Assembly (NCBI GenBank): GCA_022703505.1
Contig: JAKLDN010000002.1
Span: 310,001 to 374,000, forward strand
From: Spirochaetota bacterium
GTDB taxonomy: Bacteria > Spirochaetota > Spirochaetia > Treponematales > UBA12059
Direction of reading: 5' to 3'
Length of the DNA stretch: 64,000 nt
Shown here: positions 63,075 to 64,000 of the stretch, in pieces
Position numbering within the stretch: position 1 is the stretch's first letter
Layout: the number at the start of each line of letters is the position of its first letter
The notes under the pieces: generated by a model
What the model was told of the DNA's origin: nothing
The model's database searches: none
Seen by the model: only the letters and a program-made list of their open reading frames with translations
Made by a program: the position numbers and the translations under genes

Positions 63075-64000
63075 ATGAGCATCGAGCAGTTCGCCCAGGG
63101 GGTGGCCTTCCTGGCCTCCCGGTCCCCGGTTTTCGGCGAAAAGCCCCTTTCCGTGACCCTGATCGCGAATCCCCGGGCGGGGGGGTTCACCCGTCCCTTC
63201 GTATTCTCCCGCCACCTGGGGGAGCTCAAGCTCCTGGCCCGGCGGGCCGCCGACCTTCCCGTCCGCGGCGCCCCCACGACCTTCCGGCTGCACGCCACGG
63301 CGTATCCCCGGCACGCCGCCGAGGTGACCCGGGCACTGGCGGAGGAGGCCCGGGCGGCTCCGGAGACGGAGCGCCTCGTGGTCACCGCGGGAGGGGACGG
63401 CACGACCCTGGAGGCCCTCTCGACCCTCATGGACCTGAGCGAGGCGGAGCGGAGCCGCTTCGTGGTCCTGCGCCTGCCCATGGGCACCGGGAACGACGGG
63501 GCGGATTCCCGGGAACTGCTGAGCGCCCTGGAGCTCCTCCTGGGTCCCTCCCGGTTCGACCGCCAGAGCGCCCTCCGGGTCATCCCCGCCTCGGCCGGTA
63601 AGCCCGGCGGCAGGGGGCCCTGGTGGTCCTTCAATATCGCTTCCCTGGGGGCGGACGCCTTCGTCTCGGACATGACCAACCGCCTCAAGCTGACCTTCCC
63701 GGGAGACTCCTACAAGCTCTGGGTGGAGCTGGCCACGGTCTTCTACGACGCCCTCTGGCCCACCCGGGGCTTCGAGGTCCGGGCCTGGGACGCGAAGGGG
63801 CGGGAAGTCAAGAGCTTCCGGGGTGACCTGCTCCTTCTGGCCATGGGGGTGTCGGGCCGAAGGACCTACGGGTCCAACAAGCCCATCCTGCCGGACGACG
63901 ACGACGTCTGCCTGGTGCGGCAGATGCCCCTCCTGCGGAAGCTCGTCGTGAAGGGCCCCCTGACCTCGGGACGCCACCGGGGCTACCCGGAGGTGGACCT
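63075..64000 (+). CDS. Diacylglycerol/sphingosine kinase-like lipid kinase (3' end missing)
   Basis: 308 codons are present and the frame is still open at the window end. The DAGK catalytic pattern is complete: VTLIANPRAGG at about residue 27, the nucleotide loop VVTAGGDGTTLEALS (GGDGT) at about 105-115, and LRLPMGTGNDGADS (PxGTGND) at about 135-150. A second domain with FNIASLGADAF follows. It would phosphorylate a lipid such as diacylglycerol, or be a YegS-type kinase. The start at 63075 follows a 17-bp-spaced promoter by 6 nt. It is the last gene in the window and its neighbours cannot be seen. Confidence 0.85.
   Translation, partial: MSIEQFAQGVAFLASRSPVFGEKPLSVTLIANPRAGGFTRPFVFSRHLGELKLLARRAADLPVRGAPTTFRLHATAYPRHAAEVTRALAEEARAAPETERLVVTAGGDGTTLEALSTLMDLSEAERSRFVVLRLPMGTGNDGADSRELLSALELLLGPSRFDRQSALRVIPASAGKPGGRGPWWSFNIASLGADAFVSDMTNRLKLTFPGDSYKLWVELATVFYDALWPTRGFEVRAWDAKGREVKSFRGDLLLLAMGVSGRRTYGSNKPILPDDDDVCLVRQMPLLRKLVVKGPLTSGRHRGYPEVD

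Overview
The window is a high-G+C (about two-thirds by eye) bacterial chromosome segment with dense, often 1-4 bp overlapping genes. The gene set suggests a free-living, probably anaerobic or microaerobic member of the Spirochaetota (Treponema/Spirochaeta-like). The grounds are a DUF4954 protein, an EF-G encoded away from any ribosomal operon, a class III cyclase with a 7TM-DISM-type sensor, a tungsten aldehyde:ferredoxin oxidoreductase and an Fe-S serine dehydratase. The taxonomic call is inference; no rRNA is present.

Layout. 1-2659: end of a sugar ABC transporter operon (two permeases, HAD phosphatase, orphan binding lipoprotein). 2695-6114 (minus): ispH followed by a YesM/YesN-type two-component pair. 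6270-10830: carbamate kinase, then yajC-secD-secF. 10831-11560: tRNA-Cys inside an array of duplicated tRNA ends and long perfect hairpins. 11561-14204: a small Cys protein, a rhomboid protease, Nif3-like protein, lspA and a small membrane protein. 14256-17828: DUF1015-serA-serC serine synthesis. 18007-26522: DUF4954 protein, an unknown protein, mtnA, EF-G and a U32 peptidase/hydroxylase with a basic tail. 26705-30526: IclR regulator, ssb, an NlpC/P60-like lipoprotein, PadR regulator and hydrolase. 30619-36606: an ExbB/ExbD/TonB-like operon running directly into yqeC and a fused xdhC-yqeB (selenium-dependent molybdenum hydroxylase maturation), then an FAD oxidoreductase. 36720-41989: diguanylate cyclase, DUF401 transporter, Fur-family regulator and adenylate cyclase. 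42163-46878: a PotD-like lipoprotein, an L,D-transpeptidase-like protein and a run of exported proteins including a C39-like peptidase and a putative barrel. 47060-49968: M29 aminopeptidase and an ABC-F protein. 50480-57594: a catabolic cluster (dicarboxylate/amino-acid symporter, serine dehydratase, double-HTH GntR regulator, MoaD-like protein, tungsten AOR, DapA-family aldolase). 57649-64000: rsgA, an RNHCP protein, an FMN-binding exported protein, a degenerate cyclase homologue, a ferritin-like protein and a truncated lipid kinase.

Three patterns cut across the genes. First, many monocistronic or first genes have a -10-like hexamer ending only 6-8 nt before the ATG, often with a -35-like hexamer 17 nt further up and no Shine-Dalgarno, which suggests common leaderless transcription. 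Second, several families of palindromic repeats sit flush against gene 3' ends and in at least six cases supply the stop codon. Third, A+T-rich perfect hairpins with 13-21 bp arms are scattered through intergenic DNA.

The most interesting functional unit is the 50.3-57.6 kb cluster, which could take up a substrate, deaminate it, cleave or condense a keto acid with an aldehyde, and oxidise the aldehyde with a tungstoenzyme under a GntR-type regulator.
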